Of a DNA stretch of 64,000 nt, positions 1 to 8,141 are shown in pieces; within the stretch, counting starts at the first letter, position 1; each line of letters opens with the position of its first letter. A program made the position numbers and the translations under genes. The notes under the pieces were generated by a model, which saw only the letters and a list, made by a program, of their open reading frames with translations, searched no databases and was not told the origin of the DNA. The DNA comes from Flavihumibacter sp. ZG627 (GTDB taxonomy: Bacteria; Bacteroidota; Bacteroidia; Chitinophagales; Chitinophagaceae), in assembly GCF_000814325.1 (NCBI RefSeq), contig NZ_JPHF01000001.1, positions 310,001 through 374,000 of the forward strand, in the 5' to 3' direction.

Positions 1-10
1 TCCAATAAAT

Positions 11-71
11 CTTACCTCTTACCTCTCACCTCTTACCTCAATTCTTACCTCTTACCTCTTCCCTCTTACCT
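11..71. repeat. Heptanucleotide tandem array (CTTACCT)n
   Basis: Eight near-identical copies of the 7-mer CTTACCT (two with a single change) run from 11 to 71, interrupted once by CAATT at 39-43. The array covers the 3' end of the neighbouring minus-strand phosphoesterase gene, whose stop codon lies inside it. The same unit recurs at 12644-12711, and a degenerate opposite-strand version lies at 18048-18082, so this is a dispersed simple-repeat family. Function is unknown. Confidence 0.85.
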
Positions 72-1204
72 GTTAGGCTGTTTTTCCTCGACAGCTCCAC
101 CAAATGAATTTTCTCCGCCACAATCCGCGTAGGTTTTCCCTCCACCTTACTCCATTTCACCAGGCGCATGTATCCATCTGAGATCTCGATGCCCGTGATA
201 TTTCCATCTGCATAACAACAACATCCCGAATTGAAATAGCTGGCCTTCATTTTCCGGAATGAGTGGCTTAGATGATCATATTCCCTGCTTCTTCTTGGGA
301 TCTCATTAAGGATCTTTTTGATAAGTGCCTCGTCTTTTTTTTCCTGTGCGTCTTCTAGTTCCAGGTAAAGTCTTTCCAGATGCGTGAGTGAATTAAATAC
401 CGGCTGGTGTGTATGACCCGTGATCAGAATAACATTTTCCTGGGAAGCACTCCATTCATACATATAGAGGTTGTGCAGGTTTTTAAGCGTGGTATTTCCG
501 GAGGGCATATTGATCCTGATCTCCAGGAAACTTTGAATGGGCCCCCATATATAACTAACGAACCATTTACTGAATGCATTACCATCACTCTGTGCATCAC
601 CCTGGTGACCATGGGTGCAGAAAATATCGATATAGCCATAAGGGAGTTCTGCTCTCAATACCGCGCCTGCAGATGCTTTCAGGGCTTTCCCATAAATCGA
701 TTTCAATACCATGGGAGCAAGCGGATCATTGTCCCAGTAAAGATCATGGTTGCCGAAAATTTTGACAAAAGCATTCCGGTCGGCGAATTTTTTTTCCAGC
801 GCAAAATTATCCTTGTTATAATTGATCACATTGGGTAACAGGTTTTCCCAAAGCTCTTCACTATCACCCAGGTTGATATAGTAATAACCATTGTTGTCGT
901 AATGTGTAAGAGCCGCGAGATAATTGTCTTCACAAATGGCAAAGTCATCCGCGCCATCGCGGGTTCCTTTATGTAGATCACTGAAAATAATGACAGGTTG
1001 TTCATCGGGACGAAAAGGGACCAGGGTGCCTTTCTTCCCAGGTTCGGTTATGATTGACCGGTAGAGCTCACTAAGCGCCTCATTCACCTTGTCCTGCCTG
1101 GGAGCAGATGAAAACCTGTCGGCCAGCCATATCACAAGCCTCCGGAACAGGAACTGCAGCACAAATCTCAGTCCCTCTAATATGAACAAAAATATTCTTC
1201 GCAT
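38..1204 (-). CDS. Calcineurin-like metallophosphoesterase
   Basis: Predicted metal-dependent phosphoesterase of 388 residues. The full di-metal motif series is visible: SDLH at about 75-78, GDSEELWEN from 113, GNHD at 151-154, THGHQGD at 197-203 and GHTH at 263-266. The first 25 residues are hydrophobic and arginine-rich, suggesting membrane association. The family includes UDP-2,3-diacylglucosamine hydrolases (LpxH/LpxI-like) and general phosphatases, but nothing here fixes the substrate. The ATG at 1204 is followed at once by this hydrophobic segment. The last dozen residues (KREEVRGKN end) are encoded by the heptamer repeat array, so the C-terminus is probably a repeat-derived extension. 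It lies downstream of umuC on the same strand, separated by nested palindromes. Confidence 0.85.
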   Translation of the reverse strand: MRRIFLFILEGLRFVLQFLFRRLVIWLADRFSSAPRQDKVNEALSELYRSIITEPGKKGTLVPFRPDEQPVIIFSDLHKGTRDGADDFAICEDNYLAALTHYDNNGYYYINLGDSEELWENLLPNVINYNKDNFALEKKFADRNAFVKIFGNHDLYWDNDPLAPMVLKSIYGKALKASAGAVLRAELPYGYIDIFCTHGHQGDAQSDGNAFSKWFVSYIWGPIQSFLEIRINMPSGNTTLKNLHNLYMYEWSASQENVILITGHTHQPVFNSLTHLERLYLELEDAQEKKDEALIKKILNEIPRRSREYDHLSHSFRKMKASYFNSGCCCYADGNITGIEISDGYMRLVKWSKVEGKPTRIVAEKIHLVELSRKNSLTGKREEVRGKN

Positions 1205-1263
1205 GGTCGATACGGTTAGAACGAACTATATATCGCTGGAAAGTTACCGACTATTGGCGGAAA

Positions 1264-1333
1264 GGTGTCTGACACATGTTAAGGGAACGTTCGAACATAT
1301 GTTCGAACATGTTGCGAACATGTGTCAGACGCC
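1264..1333. repeat. Nested palindromic element between umuC and phosphoesterase
   Basis: The outer arms, 1264-1280 and 1317-1333, pair over 17 bp with one G-T wobble and contain the TGTCTGACA/TGTCAGAC core seen at four other places in the window. Inside lies a perfect 20-bp self-complementary stretch (1289-1308) built from GTTCGAAC repeats around CATATG. It occupies the gap after the umuC stop, so it could act as a terminator for the umuDC operon, but there is no T-run. It may equally be a dispersed palindromic repeat that landed there. Confidence 0.75.
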
Positions 1334-1348
1334 CTTCCGCCAGGCCCA

Positions 1349-2623
1349 TTACCCCACCTCAAACAACTCATCCCAGCGGGTAGTGTACCTCGGACTCCGC
1401 ATCTCCTGCCGCATTTTCCAGGGTCTATCAATTCCCGAAGCCGCAAATTTCACCATATCATTACGCTGACTGAAATTGATATTGTCCAGCGCCTGCATCA
1501 GCATTTTCCCCTTATTGCCAATATCCCCCGAGAACAGGTTCCCCTGTATCGCTTCATCAGGCACCAATCCCCCCAACAACACACCGGCCTTAAGATAGCG
1601 CTCCCCCTTTTTAAAGAGTGCCTCCGCCAGCGGAAGCGTACACGCGATCAGGTCATTGGTAGAACTGCTCGCCGGGGCCAGCACAGCACTGCTGCTAAAC
1701 TTCCGGGGATTATAACTGAATTTCTCCCCTGAGGCCGCCACCACATAAACTTCCACCCAGGCCGCCGCATGTTGCTGCCTCCGCAGTTTTTCGGCTGCCC
1801 TCGCCGTATAGGTTGCTACGGCCTCTCGGATGGCCGCAAGATCTTCCACCGGCCTTCCAAACATGCGCGAAGTGCCGATCATTTTTTTATTCTCCAAAGG
1901 ATCTTTCATTTGTATACATGGTTCTCCATTAAGTTCTCGGATCAGTCTTTGTCCCACCACCCCACCAAGGTTTTTTCTCGCCCATTCCAGCGGCATCAAA
2001 CTCAGCTTCCAGGCATTGCTGATTCCCCACTGCCGAAGCTTTTCCGCATACTGGTAACCCACTCCCCATATATCACCCACTTCAGTACTTTCCAGTGCGC
2101 CACGGATCTCGTCCGGATCTTCCAGCACCATCACGCATCCCGATCCCTGTTTATCTTTCTTCGCCAGACGGTTGGCAACCTTACAAAGAACCTTCGTTTG
2201 CGCCACACCGATAGATACCCTGATCCCCGTCCATTGCTCCACCATCTCCTTTAATTGAAACGCTTGCTGGCGAAAGCTTTCACCGTTTCCCTCACCGAGT
2301 TGAAGAAAGGCTTCGTCCACCGAATATACCTCCACATTTTCCGCTCCAACCTGCATCCTTAAAGTATCCATAACGCGCATGCTGAGGTCACCATATAAAT
2401 TATAGTTGGAGGAAAACACAGCCACCGATCCTGCTTTCATCGCATCCCGCTGCTGAAAAAAAGGAGCGCCCATAGGGATGCCCAGCGTTTTGGCCTCATC
2501 ACTCCGCGCAATCACACATCCATCATTGTTGCTCAGCACCACAACAGGCGAATTCTCCAGCGAAGGCCTGAACAGTCGCTCGCAGGAACAATAGAAGGAA
2601 TTGCAATCAAGTATAGCCAGCAT
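1349..2623 (-). CDS. umuC: Y-family DNA polymerase, UmuC subunit of Pol V type
   Basis: Error-prone translesion DNA polymerase of 424 residues, the usual UmuC length. The N-terminal palm motif [17 protein letters not shown] carries catalytic Asp6 and the steric-gate region. YSVDEAF at about 100-106 supplies Asp103/Glu104. The [16 protein letters not shown] segment (27-41) and the helix-hairpin-helix region ([12 protein letters not shown], near 190) are also typical. All catalytic residues are present, so the enzyme looks active. It starts with ATG 11 bp after the upstream umuD-like stop, so the two are co-transcribed. In E. coli UmuC needs cleaved UmuD'2; here the UmuD-like partner lacks the protease residues (see that entry). 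Nested palindromes follow the stop. Confidence 0.95.
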   Translation of the reverse strand: MLAILDCNSFYCSCERLFRPSLENSPVVVLSNNDGCVIARSDEAKTLGIPMGAPFFQQRDAMKAGSVAVFSSNYNLYGDLSMRVMDTLRMQVGAENVEVYSVDEAFLQLGEGNGESFRQQAFQLKEMVEQWTGIRVSIGVAQTKVLCKVANRLAKKDKQGSGCVMVLEDPDEIRGALESTEVGDIWGVGYQYAEKLRQWGISNAWKLSLMPLEWARKNLGGVVGQRLIRELNGEPCIQMKDPLENKKMIGTSRMFGRPVEDLAAIREAVATYTARAAEKLRRQQHAAAWVEVYVVAASGEKFSYNPRKFSSSAVLAPASSSTNDLIACTLPLAEALFKKGERYLKAGVLLGGLVPDEAIQGNLFSGDIGNKGKMLMQALDNINFSQRNDMVKFAASGIDRPWKMRQEMRSPRYTTRWDELFEVG

Positions 2624-2634
2624 AGGGTAATTTT

Positions 2635-3069
2635 TTAAAGGGAATGCACCACATATGTGACCACTCCCCAGATGCTGAAACTTTCCGATCCGGCATCAAT
2701 ATCTATGGCTGCCAGCCTATCCGTTTCAGGAACCAGCCGCATCTTGTTGAAGGTTTTTTCAAAACGGCGGATCAGCATCTCTCCATTTAATACGGCAATC
2801 ACCACCTTTCCATTCTGTGGTTTCACCGACCTGTCCACAATCACCAGGTCGCCATCATGAATGCCCGCGCCGATCATCGCATCCCCGCGTACCCGCAGGA
2901 AAAATGTAGCCGGCTTGTTACGCACCAACTGCTCATTCAGGTCAATACCCTTTTCTGAATAATCATCGGCCCCGGCGCCGAAACCCGTCGCATTGGCATT
3001 GCGGACCTGGTGCTGGTCAAAGGTTTTGGTGCCCTGGTAGGAGGCCGTAAAAATGTTGTCGAAATCCAT
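2635..3069 (-). CDS. umuD: UmuD/LexA-like S24 fold protein lacking catalytic Ser and Lys
   Basis: Single S24 (LexA/UmuD) domain without a DNA-binding domain. Counting from ATG at 3069 (144 aa), [18 protein letters not shown] (29-46) and the [12 protein letters not shown] block (69-80) align closely with E. coli UmuD. The nucleophile motif GDSM is GDAM here (Ala64, codon gcg), and the general-base lysine in the VKKL motif is Arg (IRRF, Arg101). The residue pair at the self-cleavage site, Cys-Gly in E. coli UmuD, is Thr28-Gly29. Self-cleavage is therefore not expected, although the fold looks intact. An in-frame TTG at 3087 would add six residues; ATG is preferred. It is upstream of and coupled to umuC. 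A perfect dyad lies 19 bp upstream of the start. The role is inferred as a constitutively uncleaved UmuC partner or regulator. Confidence 0.85.
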   Translation of the reverse strand: MDFDNIFTASYQGTKTFDQHQVRNANATGFGAGADDYSEKGIDLNEQLVRNKPATFFLRVRGDAMIGAGIHDGDLVIVDRSVKPQNGKVVIAVLNGEMLIRRFEKTFNKMRLVPETDRLAAIDIDAGSESFSIWGVVTYVVHSL

Positions 3070-3087
3070 AGAAAATAAATTTTTCAA

Positions 3088-3104
3088 TACTAAAATGTTT
3101 AGTA
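3088..3104. promoter_or_regulatory. 17-bp perfect dyad in divergent umuD / 2H-like promoter region
   Basis: TACTAAA-ATG-TTTAGTA: perfect 7-bp arms with a 3-bp spacer, in the roughly 80-bp gap between the divergent starts at 3069 (minus) and 3150 (plus). A further CTAAA half-site lies at 3113-3117, facing the TTTAG at 3098. The size, symmetry and position suit a dimeric repressor operator controlling both arms. No regulator with a helix-turn-helix is encoded nearby, so the protein that would bind is unknown. This is an inference from symmetry and position only. Confidence 0.55.
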
Positions 3105-3149
3105 AATTTATGCTAAATAAGTTGGTTGAACAGATTTTATTTTAAGAAA

Positions 3150-3770
3150 ATGACAGAAATATTAACCTCCCGCCGGGTTTATGAAGACAGGTCCATGGCC
3201 GATTACAGGCTTCAGGTGATAGCTCCTGAGGCTGTTCGGGAAAAAATAGTCGAAGAGACCAATTATGCCCGAAATGTATTTGGGGAGGAGGCTTTCGCTG
3301 GAGGGGAAGATTGCCTGGTACTGGCTTCTTTTAAGGCAAGGGAAGAGATGGAAGATACCCTTCTCCGATGGCTCCACCGGATCATCGGTCAGCAGGAGGG
3401 CTTTGGCATACTCCTTAATAATTATGGTAGTCTGCCTGGCGCCCCCTTGTACCTGAGGATCCAGGATCCAACACCTTTTCACCAGTTGGTCGAATCCCTC
3501 AGGGTGATCGACGCACTGATGAAAGGCAATCAATGCTCCTCCCTTCAATTATACAGGACGCCCCGTCTCATGCTGATGCGATCCATGAAAGAAGAGCGGG
3601 AACTGGAAATGTTGCTCGATTTCTCCGCCAGAACATTCCGCGCTGAGATGGAGGTGGAAGAACTGCAACTTGTAAGGCAGGATAGTGATGGCAGTATAAG
3701 ACTGGTCAGCCGGCTTGCATTAATGCCAAGGGGATTAAAGAGAAAAGAAACAAATAACGATAACGATTAA
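3150..3770 (+). CDS. Degenerate 2H phosphoesterase (2'-5' RNA ligase-like) fold protein, copy 1
   Basis: 206 residues from ATG at 3150 (an in-frame TTG at 3126 and ATG at 3195 are alternatives). The strand-helix pattern matches the Bacteroidota 2'-5' RNA ligase family: YRLQVIAP start, LASF strand, a helix with LHRII, then YGSLPGAPLYLRI and a second LMLMRS strand. In active members two HxT/S motifs (PHITLA and PHLTLAR) form the site. Here they read DCLVLAS (His to Cys55, Thr to Val57) and PRLMLMR (His to Arg139, Thr to Met141), so both are lost. It aligns along its length with the next gene, 10 bp downstream. Probable role: a binding or scaffold protein rather than an enzyme. Assignment is by pattern recognition, without a search. 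Confidence 0.7.
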   Translation: MTEILTSRRVYEDRSMADYRLQVIAPEAVREKIVEETNYARNVFGEEAFAGGEDCLVLASFKAREEMEDTLLRWLHRIIGQQEGFGILLNNYGSLPGAPLYLRIQDPTPFHQLVESLRVIDALMKGNQCSSLQLYRTPRLMLMRSMKEERELEMLLDFSARTFRAEMEVEELQLVRQDSDGSIRLVSRLALMPRGLKRKETNNDND

Positions 3771-3780
3771 ATGATTCAAC

Positions 3781-4440
3781 ATGCAAACTGCAACAAGAAC
3801 ATATGAGCATGGCGTTAATGGTGCCGCACCGTACAATGGATTATTCAGCATGCCCGGTTACCAGGTTTATGAATACCAGTTGGTGCTGGCTATTCCTGAT
3901 ACTATTAAGGACAGGATCCGCAAATTGCGCCAACAGTTTTCTGAACAATACAATCTTCCTGTCCCGCGTAACAGTGCAGTGATGATCCCACTGGTAAAAT
4001 TTCGTCAGCGGCAGTTACTGGAAGAGAAAATGAGATCTTCCCTTCACCAACTGGTAATGGGATGGCGTCCCTTTACGGTGAACATGAAAGATTATAAAAG
4101 TATGCCTACCCACAGCATCTATATTCCCGTTACCAGTAAGTCGGCCTTGCAACAATGTGGTCGAGAATTGAAATCAATGCAACACCTGCTCCGGCCCGAT
4201 ACCAGTCACAATCCTTTTTTCCCACTGGAACAACAGTTGATCATTGCTGCCAAATTGCCTCCGGGTATTTATGAGAAAGCATGGCAGCAATATGCATATC
4301 GCCATTTCAATGCTCAATTCATGGTAGATGCCTGTCTGTTGCTGAAAAGAAAATCAGGTGAACAGCACTGGCAAATTTTGCAGCGAATGGAATTAAAAGA
4401 CATGCCGGTAGGGGTGAAGCAGGGGATGTTGTTTGCGTAG
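3781..4440 (+). CDS. Degenerate 2H phosphoesterase (2'-5' RNA ligase-like) fold protein, copy 2
   Basis: 219 residues; a tandem paralog of the preceding gene with a 20-residue N-terminal extension. Shared landmarks are YQLVLAIPDTIKDRI, FRQRQLLEEKMRSSLHQLV, YKSMPTHSIYIPV and a C-terminal VDACLLLKR strand, all placed as in 2H phosphoesterases. The two expected HxT motifs are replaced: VMIPLV (His to Met68, Thr to Pro70) and QQLIIAA (His to Gln152, Thr to Ile154). Because both copies have lost both motifs but kept the fold pattern, loss of catalysis appears fixed rather than recent decay. It is followed by a short gap with degenerate TAGGCA-type repeats and then the radical SAM gene. Confidence 0.7.
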   Translation: MQTATRTYEHGVNGAAPYNGLFSMPGYQVYEYQLVLAIPDTIKDRIRKLRQQFSEQYNLPVPRNSAVMIPLVKFRQRQLLEEKMRSSLHQLVMGWRPFTVNMKDYKSMPTHSIYIPVTSKSALQQCGRELKSMQHLLRPDTSHNPFFPLEQQLIIAAKLPPGIYEKAWQQYAYRHFNAQFMVDACLLLKRKSGEQHWQILQRMELKDMPVGVKQGMLFA

Positions 4441-4445
4441 AAAAA

Positions 4446-4480
4446 AGGCAATAGGCAAAAGTGAATAGGCAGTTGGCAAC
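4446..4480. repeat. Degenerate AATAGGCA-type short repeat
   Basis: The gap between the second 2H-like gene and the radical SAM gene is mostly low-complexity variants of a 7-8 base unit (GGCAATAGGCA, GAATAGGCA, GTTGGCAA). It resembles the simple intergenic repeats elsewhere in the window but with a different unit. No function is apparent. Confidence 0.4.
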
Positions 4481-4513
4481 TTTCACCAGCGTGTGAGGAA
4501 TAAAATATTATAT

Positions 4514-5554
4514 ATGAAGGGAAGAGGTGCGCAAATAAATACTGCCAACCGTTTTGATAAGCATTCGGCAAGCAGGGAACATATCGAATCAGTTGATGAC
4601 TGGAGTGAAGCTGATCCTGTTACAAAATATATTGAACAGGAAGGGAAGGCGCTGGTCAATAAGGTTGATTCGCCAGATGTAAATATGTTCTACAGCATGA
4701 ATCCCTACCAGGGTTGTGAACATGGTTGCATTTACTGTTATGCCCGTAATTCGCATGAGTATTGGGGTTATAGTGCAGGAGTGGATTTTGAACGCAATAT
4801 CATTGTCAAGAAAAATGCTCCGGAGTTATTGAGGAAATTCCTGATGCGAGCATCCTGGGAATGCAAGCCCATCTCCATCAGTGGTAATACTGACTGCTAC
4901 CAGCCGGCTGAAAAAAAATACCGTATCACCAGGCGCCTCCTGGAAGTGTGTAATGAGTTCAACCAGCCCATCGGTATAATAACAAAGAACGCCGGTGTAT
5001 TGCGCGATAAAGACATCCTATCTTCCATGGGTAAACGAAACCTCGCATCTGTCATCGTTTCGATTACCAGTATGGATGAATCCCTCCGGCGGGCAATGGA
5101 GCCAAGAACCACAACTGCCCAACAGCGCCTTCGTGTTATAAGAGAACTCAGTGATGCGGGTGTTCGCACAGGTGTTATGCTTGGACCAATGATACCTGGT
5201 TTGAATGATCATGAACTCCCCGCAATACTGGAAGCCGCCGCTGAAGCTGGTGCAAAGTTTTCCGGATATACTTTCGTGCGACTCAACGGTGCCGTGAAAC
5301 TGATCTTCCATAACTGGCTCTATACAACATTTCCTGATCGTGCCGATAAGGTCTGGCATAGTATAGAAGACGGTCATGGTGGAAAGGTGAACGACAGCCG
5401 CTTCGGTACCCGCATGCGGGGCGAAGGAAAAGCAGCGGAAATGGTGCGCCAGCAATTTAAAACCTTCAGTAAACTCTACGGACTCAACCAGGATCGCTGG
5501 GAATTGGATACGGACTCCTTTCGTAAACCCGGGCAGCAACTGAGCATCTTTTGA
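4514..5554 (+). CDS. PA0069-family radical SAM protein (SplB-like)
   Basis: Radical SAM enzyme of 346 residues from the ATG at 4514; a GTG at 4493 would add seven residues, but the family conserves the MKGRGAQ.N..NRF start seen here. The [4Fe-4S] cluster motif is in CEHGCIYCYARNSHEYWG (Cys-x3-Cys-x2-Cys), as in the COG1533 group that includes spore photoproduct lyase. SISGNTDCYQPAEKKY and SITSMDE follow as expected for the barrel. The substrate is not established for this family. Placement behind two 2H-like genes and divergent from umuDC suggests a nucleic-acid-damage role, which is an inference from context. Confidence 0.9.
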   Translation: MKGRGAQINTANRFDKHSASREHIESVDDWSEADPVTKYIEQEGKALVNKVDSPDVNMFYSMNPYQGCEHGCIYCYARNSHEYWGYSAGVDFERNIIVKKNAPELLRKFLMRASWECKPISISGNTDCYQPAEKKYRITRRLLEVCNEFNQPIGIITKNAGVLRDKDILSSMGKRNLASVIVSITSMDESLRRAMEPRTTTAQQRLRVIRELSDAGVRTGVMLGPMIPGLNDHELPAILEAAAEAGAKFSGYTFVRLNGAVKLIFHNWLYTTFPDRADKVWHSIEDGHGGKVNDSRFGTRMRGEGKAAEMVRQQFKTFSKLYGLNQDRWELDTDSFRKPGQQLSIF

Positions 5555-5560
5555 TATTTT

Positions 5561-5577
5561 CCCGTAATTTCTACGGG
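5561..5577. terminator. Hairpin between radical SAM and Rieske genes
   Basis: CCCGTA and TACGGG form a perfect 6-bp stem with a 5-nt loop, 6 bp after the radical SAM stop codon and 15 bp before the oxygenase start. A TTTT run precedes it on the plus strand, and no T-run follows. It may be a weak terminator separating the damage locus from the Rieske operon. Confidence 0.4.
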
Positions 5578-5592
5578 TAAAGCATCAAACGC

Positions 5593-6738
5593 ATGCCCCA
5601 ATTTTCAGTAGACCCCGATATCGCTAAGGCTAAAACTATTTCTAAGGATTTTTATATTAACCAACGGCATTTTGATGATGCAAGGGAACTGATCTTTGCG
5701 CCCACCTGGCAATTTATCGGCACCACCGACCTGGTAAAAGAGCCCGGTGATTGTTACCCTTTTACCTTATTGGATGGCTATCTCAATGAACCACTCTTAT
5801 TGACCCGCGATAAGAATGGTCAGTTGCATTGCCTCTCTAATGTTTGTACCCACCGCGGAAACCTGATGGTATATGAGCCCTGCCGCAATAACCAGCTGCG
5901 CTGCAAATACCATGGTCGGCTTTTTGACCTCGACGGACAATTCCGCTCCATGCCCGAATTCAGGGAAGTCGAGAATTTTCCTACGGAAGAGGATAACCTC
6001 AAAAAACTTCCTCTTTTCCAATGGGGTAAACTGCTTTTCACGTCGCTGCAAGGTGCGCGCAAGGCAGGTACCGAATCCATCGATGAAAATAATCCTACAC
6101 CTACTGCCATACCTGAAGCCATACCTGCAGAAACGATGTTCAGCGAAATGATCAACCGGGTGGGATGGCTGCCTATGGATAAGATACAGTATCGTCCCGA
6201 TCTTTCCAGCGATTACCTGGTCAAAGCAAATTGGGCACTCTATTGTGAAAACTATCTCGAAGGTTTTCATATTCCTTTCGTGCATGCCACACTCAATGCC
6301 GTGCTCGACTTCGGAGAATATACCACCGAAGTCTATAAATATTCAAACCTCCAACTGGGCATCGGCAAGAAAGGTGATAGCTGTTTTGACCTGCCCGCTA
6401 ATTCACCCGATTTCGGAAAACAGGTGTCTGCATATTATTTCTGGGTCTTTCCCAACATGATGTTCAATTTTTATCCATGGGGATTATCATTCAACCTGGT
6501 GCAACCCCTAAGCGCTGATACTTGCAAAGTTTTATTTCTGAGTTACGTGTATGATGAAAGCAAATTGGGAACCGGCGCAGGCAGCGGACTCGATACGGTT
6601 GAACACGAAGACGAAGAAGTAGTGCAGATGGTACAGAAAGGTATCCGTTCCCGCTTTTATGAACATGGCCGCTACAGCGTAAAACACGAAAAAGGAACAC
6701 ATCATTTTCATTCGCTCATCGCATCATTCATGAGATGA
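5593..6738 (+). CDS. Rieske non-heme iron oxygenase, alpha subunit
   Basis: Aromatic ring-hydroxylating-dioxygenase-type alpha subunit, 381 residues. The Rieske [2Fe-2S] ligands are CTH (Cys85, His87) and CKYH (Cys104, His107). The mononuclear iron site lies in ENYLEGFHIPFVH, with Asn220, Glu223, His226 and His231. The overall length and the YLEGFHIPFVH signature resemble the group containing choline, carnitine and glycine-betaine monooxygenases, but the substrate cannot be read from sequence. No reductase or ferredoxin gene is adjacent. The stop overlaps the permease start (ATGA), so transport and oxidation of the same nitrogenous substrate is a reasonable inference. Confidence 0.9.
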   Translation: MPQFSVDPDIAKAKTISKDFYINQRHFDDARELIFAPTWQFIGTTDLVKEPGDCYPFTLLDGYLNEPLLLTRDKNGQLHCLSNVCTHRGNLMVYEPCRNNQLRCKYHGRLFDLDGQFRSMPEFREVENFPTEEDNLKKLPLFQWGKLLFTSLQGARKAGTESIDENNPTPTAIPEAIPAETMFSEMINRVGWLPMDKIQYRPDLSSDYLVKANWALYCENYLEGFHIPFVHATLNAVLDFGEYTTEVYKYSNLQLGIGKKGDSCFDLPANSPDFGKQVSAYYFWVFPNMMFNFYPWGLSFNLVQPLSADTCKVLFLSYVYDESKLGTGAGSGLDTVEHEDEEVVQMVQKGIRSRFYEHGRYSVKHEKGTHHFHSLIASFMR

Positions 6739-8138
6739 GCAAACTCCTCCGCACCATAAATTCCAGAACGGCAATTGCCCTCGTGGTGGGAACCGTAATT
6801 GGTTCAGGCGTTTTCATGAAGCCATCCCTCATGCTTGGACAACTGGGTTCTCCCTGGTTGCTTTTATCCGTTTGGGTGGTGGCTGGATTGGTTACTATTT
6901 TCGGTGCGCTCAGTAATGCCGAAGTGGCTTCCTTATATCCTGAAACTGGTGGCCCCTTTATCTTCTTCCAGAAAATGTATGGCAAAACATTTGCCTTTCT
7001 CTATGGCTGGGCAGCCTTCGCGGTCATCAATACTGCTGGCAATGCTTCCATCGCCTATATCTGTGCTGAATACACAAATTATTTCATTGCTCTCCCACGC
7101 TTCGATGCCATAACGGAGAAGGCTATCCGCTTCTATATTCCCTTTATCGGCTACGTGTTCCCACTCGCCAATGCAGGCGTTAAGGCACTCACCATACTGC
7201 TGATCCTGATTTTAACCGCTATAAATTATCGCACTGTTCACGGGGGTGGCGCCTTGCAACGGTTCTTAACTGCTCTAAAGGCTTTGGCGATTCTGCTTTT
7301 GATAGGCGGCATCTTCACCAGCGGCAAGGGATCTTTTACCCACCTGGCTCAATTGGTAGATCGGAATTTTGAAATGAGTTATATCGGTGCCTATATGGCT
7401 GCCTTATCGGGAGCATTCTGGGCCTATGATGGCTGGAATAATATCAATACCGTGGCGGGTGAAATAAAGGATCCCCAACGCAATATTCCGAAGAGCCTGC
7501 TGCTTGGCTTGGGTGCCTGCATGGTCATTTACCTGCTGCTCAACCTCGCCTATATTTATGTATTACCCGCGGAGCAAATGAAGCAGTCTTCTTTCGTTGC
7601 CTCCGATACGGCCGAAATGGTATGGGGCGCAATAGGCGGAAGCCTCATAACGCTGATGGTTATCTTCTCCACCTTCGGGTCCCTGAATGCGAACATCTTT
7701 GCTACGGCCCGACTCACCTTTTCTCTCGGCGAAGAAAGTAAATGGTTCTCCCACGCAGCGAAGGTTCAGCCCGATTACAAAACTCCCGGCAATGCCCTCT
7801 GGCTGAACGCCATCTGGGCCTCAGCCATGGTGATCTCCGGCTCCTTCGATATGCTCACCGATATGCTCATCTTTGTATCCTGGTTTTTCTATGGCATGGG
7901 CGGACTCGGACTCTTCATCCTGCGCTGGAAAAAGCCCGATCTCCCCCGCGTTTACAAAGTGCCCGGCTATCCCATCATCCCCGCGATTTTTGTTCTCTTC
8001 ACCGCCCTATACCTTGTCACCACACTCTACACCGATATTGCCAACTACCGCGCAGGGAACGTCCCCATCATCAACTCCCTGCTCGGCGTCCTCATCACCC
8101 TGGTCGGCCTCCCCGTTTACTGGCTCAGCAGGAGATAA
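6735..8138 (+). CDS. APC-superfamily amino acid permease
   Basis: Polytopic permease of 467 residues with about 12 hydrophobic segments. The first helix carries the substrate-binding signature GTVIGSGVFMKPS, typical of the LAT/amino acid-polyamine-organocation family. TM6 carries GAFWAYDGWNNINTVAGEIKDP, with the aromatic-rich unwound segment used for substrate recognition. It begins inside the stop codon of the Rieske gene (ATGA overlap), indicating translational coupling. The likely substrate is an amino acid or related amine that the coupled oxygenase acts on (inference). A long perfect hairpin follows 3 bp after the stop. Confidence 0.92.
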   Translation: MSKLLRTINSRTAIALVVGTVIGSGVFMKPSLMLGQLGSPWLLLSVWVVAGLVTIFGALSNAEVASLYPETGGPFIFFQKMYGKTFAFLYGWAAFAVINTAGNASIAYICAEYTNYFIALPRFDAITEKAIRFYIPFIGYVFPLANAGVKALTILLILILTAINYRTVHGGGALQRFLTALKALAILLLIGGIFTSGKGSFTHLAQLVDRNFEMSYIGAYMAALSGAFWAYDGWNNINTVAGEIKDPQRNIPKSLLLGLGACMVIYLLLNLAYIYVLPAEQMKQSSFVASDTAEMVWGAIGGSLITLMVIFSTFGSLNANIFATARLTFSLGEESKWFSHAAKVQPDYKTPGNALWLNAIWASAMVISGSFDMLTDMLIFVSWFFYGMGGLGLFILRWKKPDLPRVYKVPGYPIIPAIFVLFTALYLVTTLYTDIANYRAGNVPIINSLLGVLITLVGLPVYWLSRR

Positions 8139-8141
8139 CCC

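Noticed and set aside
407-838. 143-residue frame on the plus strand opposite the phosphoesterase
   Set aside because: It lies wholly antisense to a gene with a full motif series and its translation shows no domain-like pattern; the same applies to other antisense frames such as 16464-17909 and 61260-61967.
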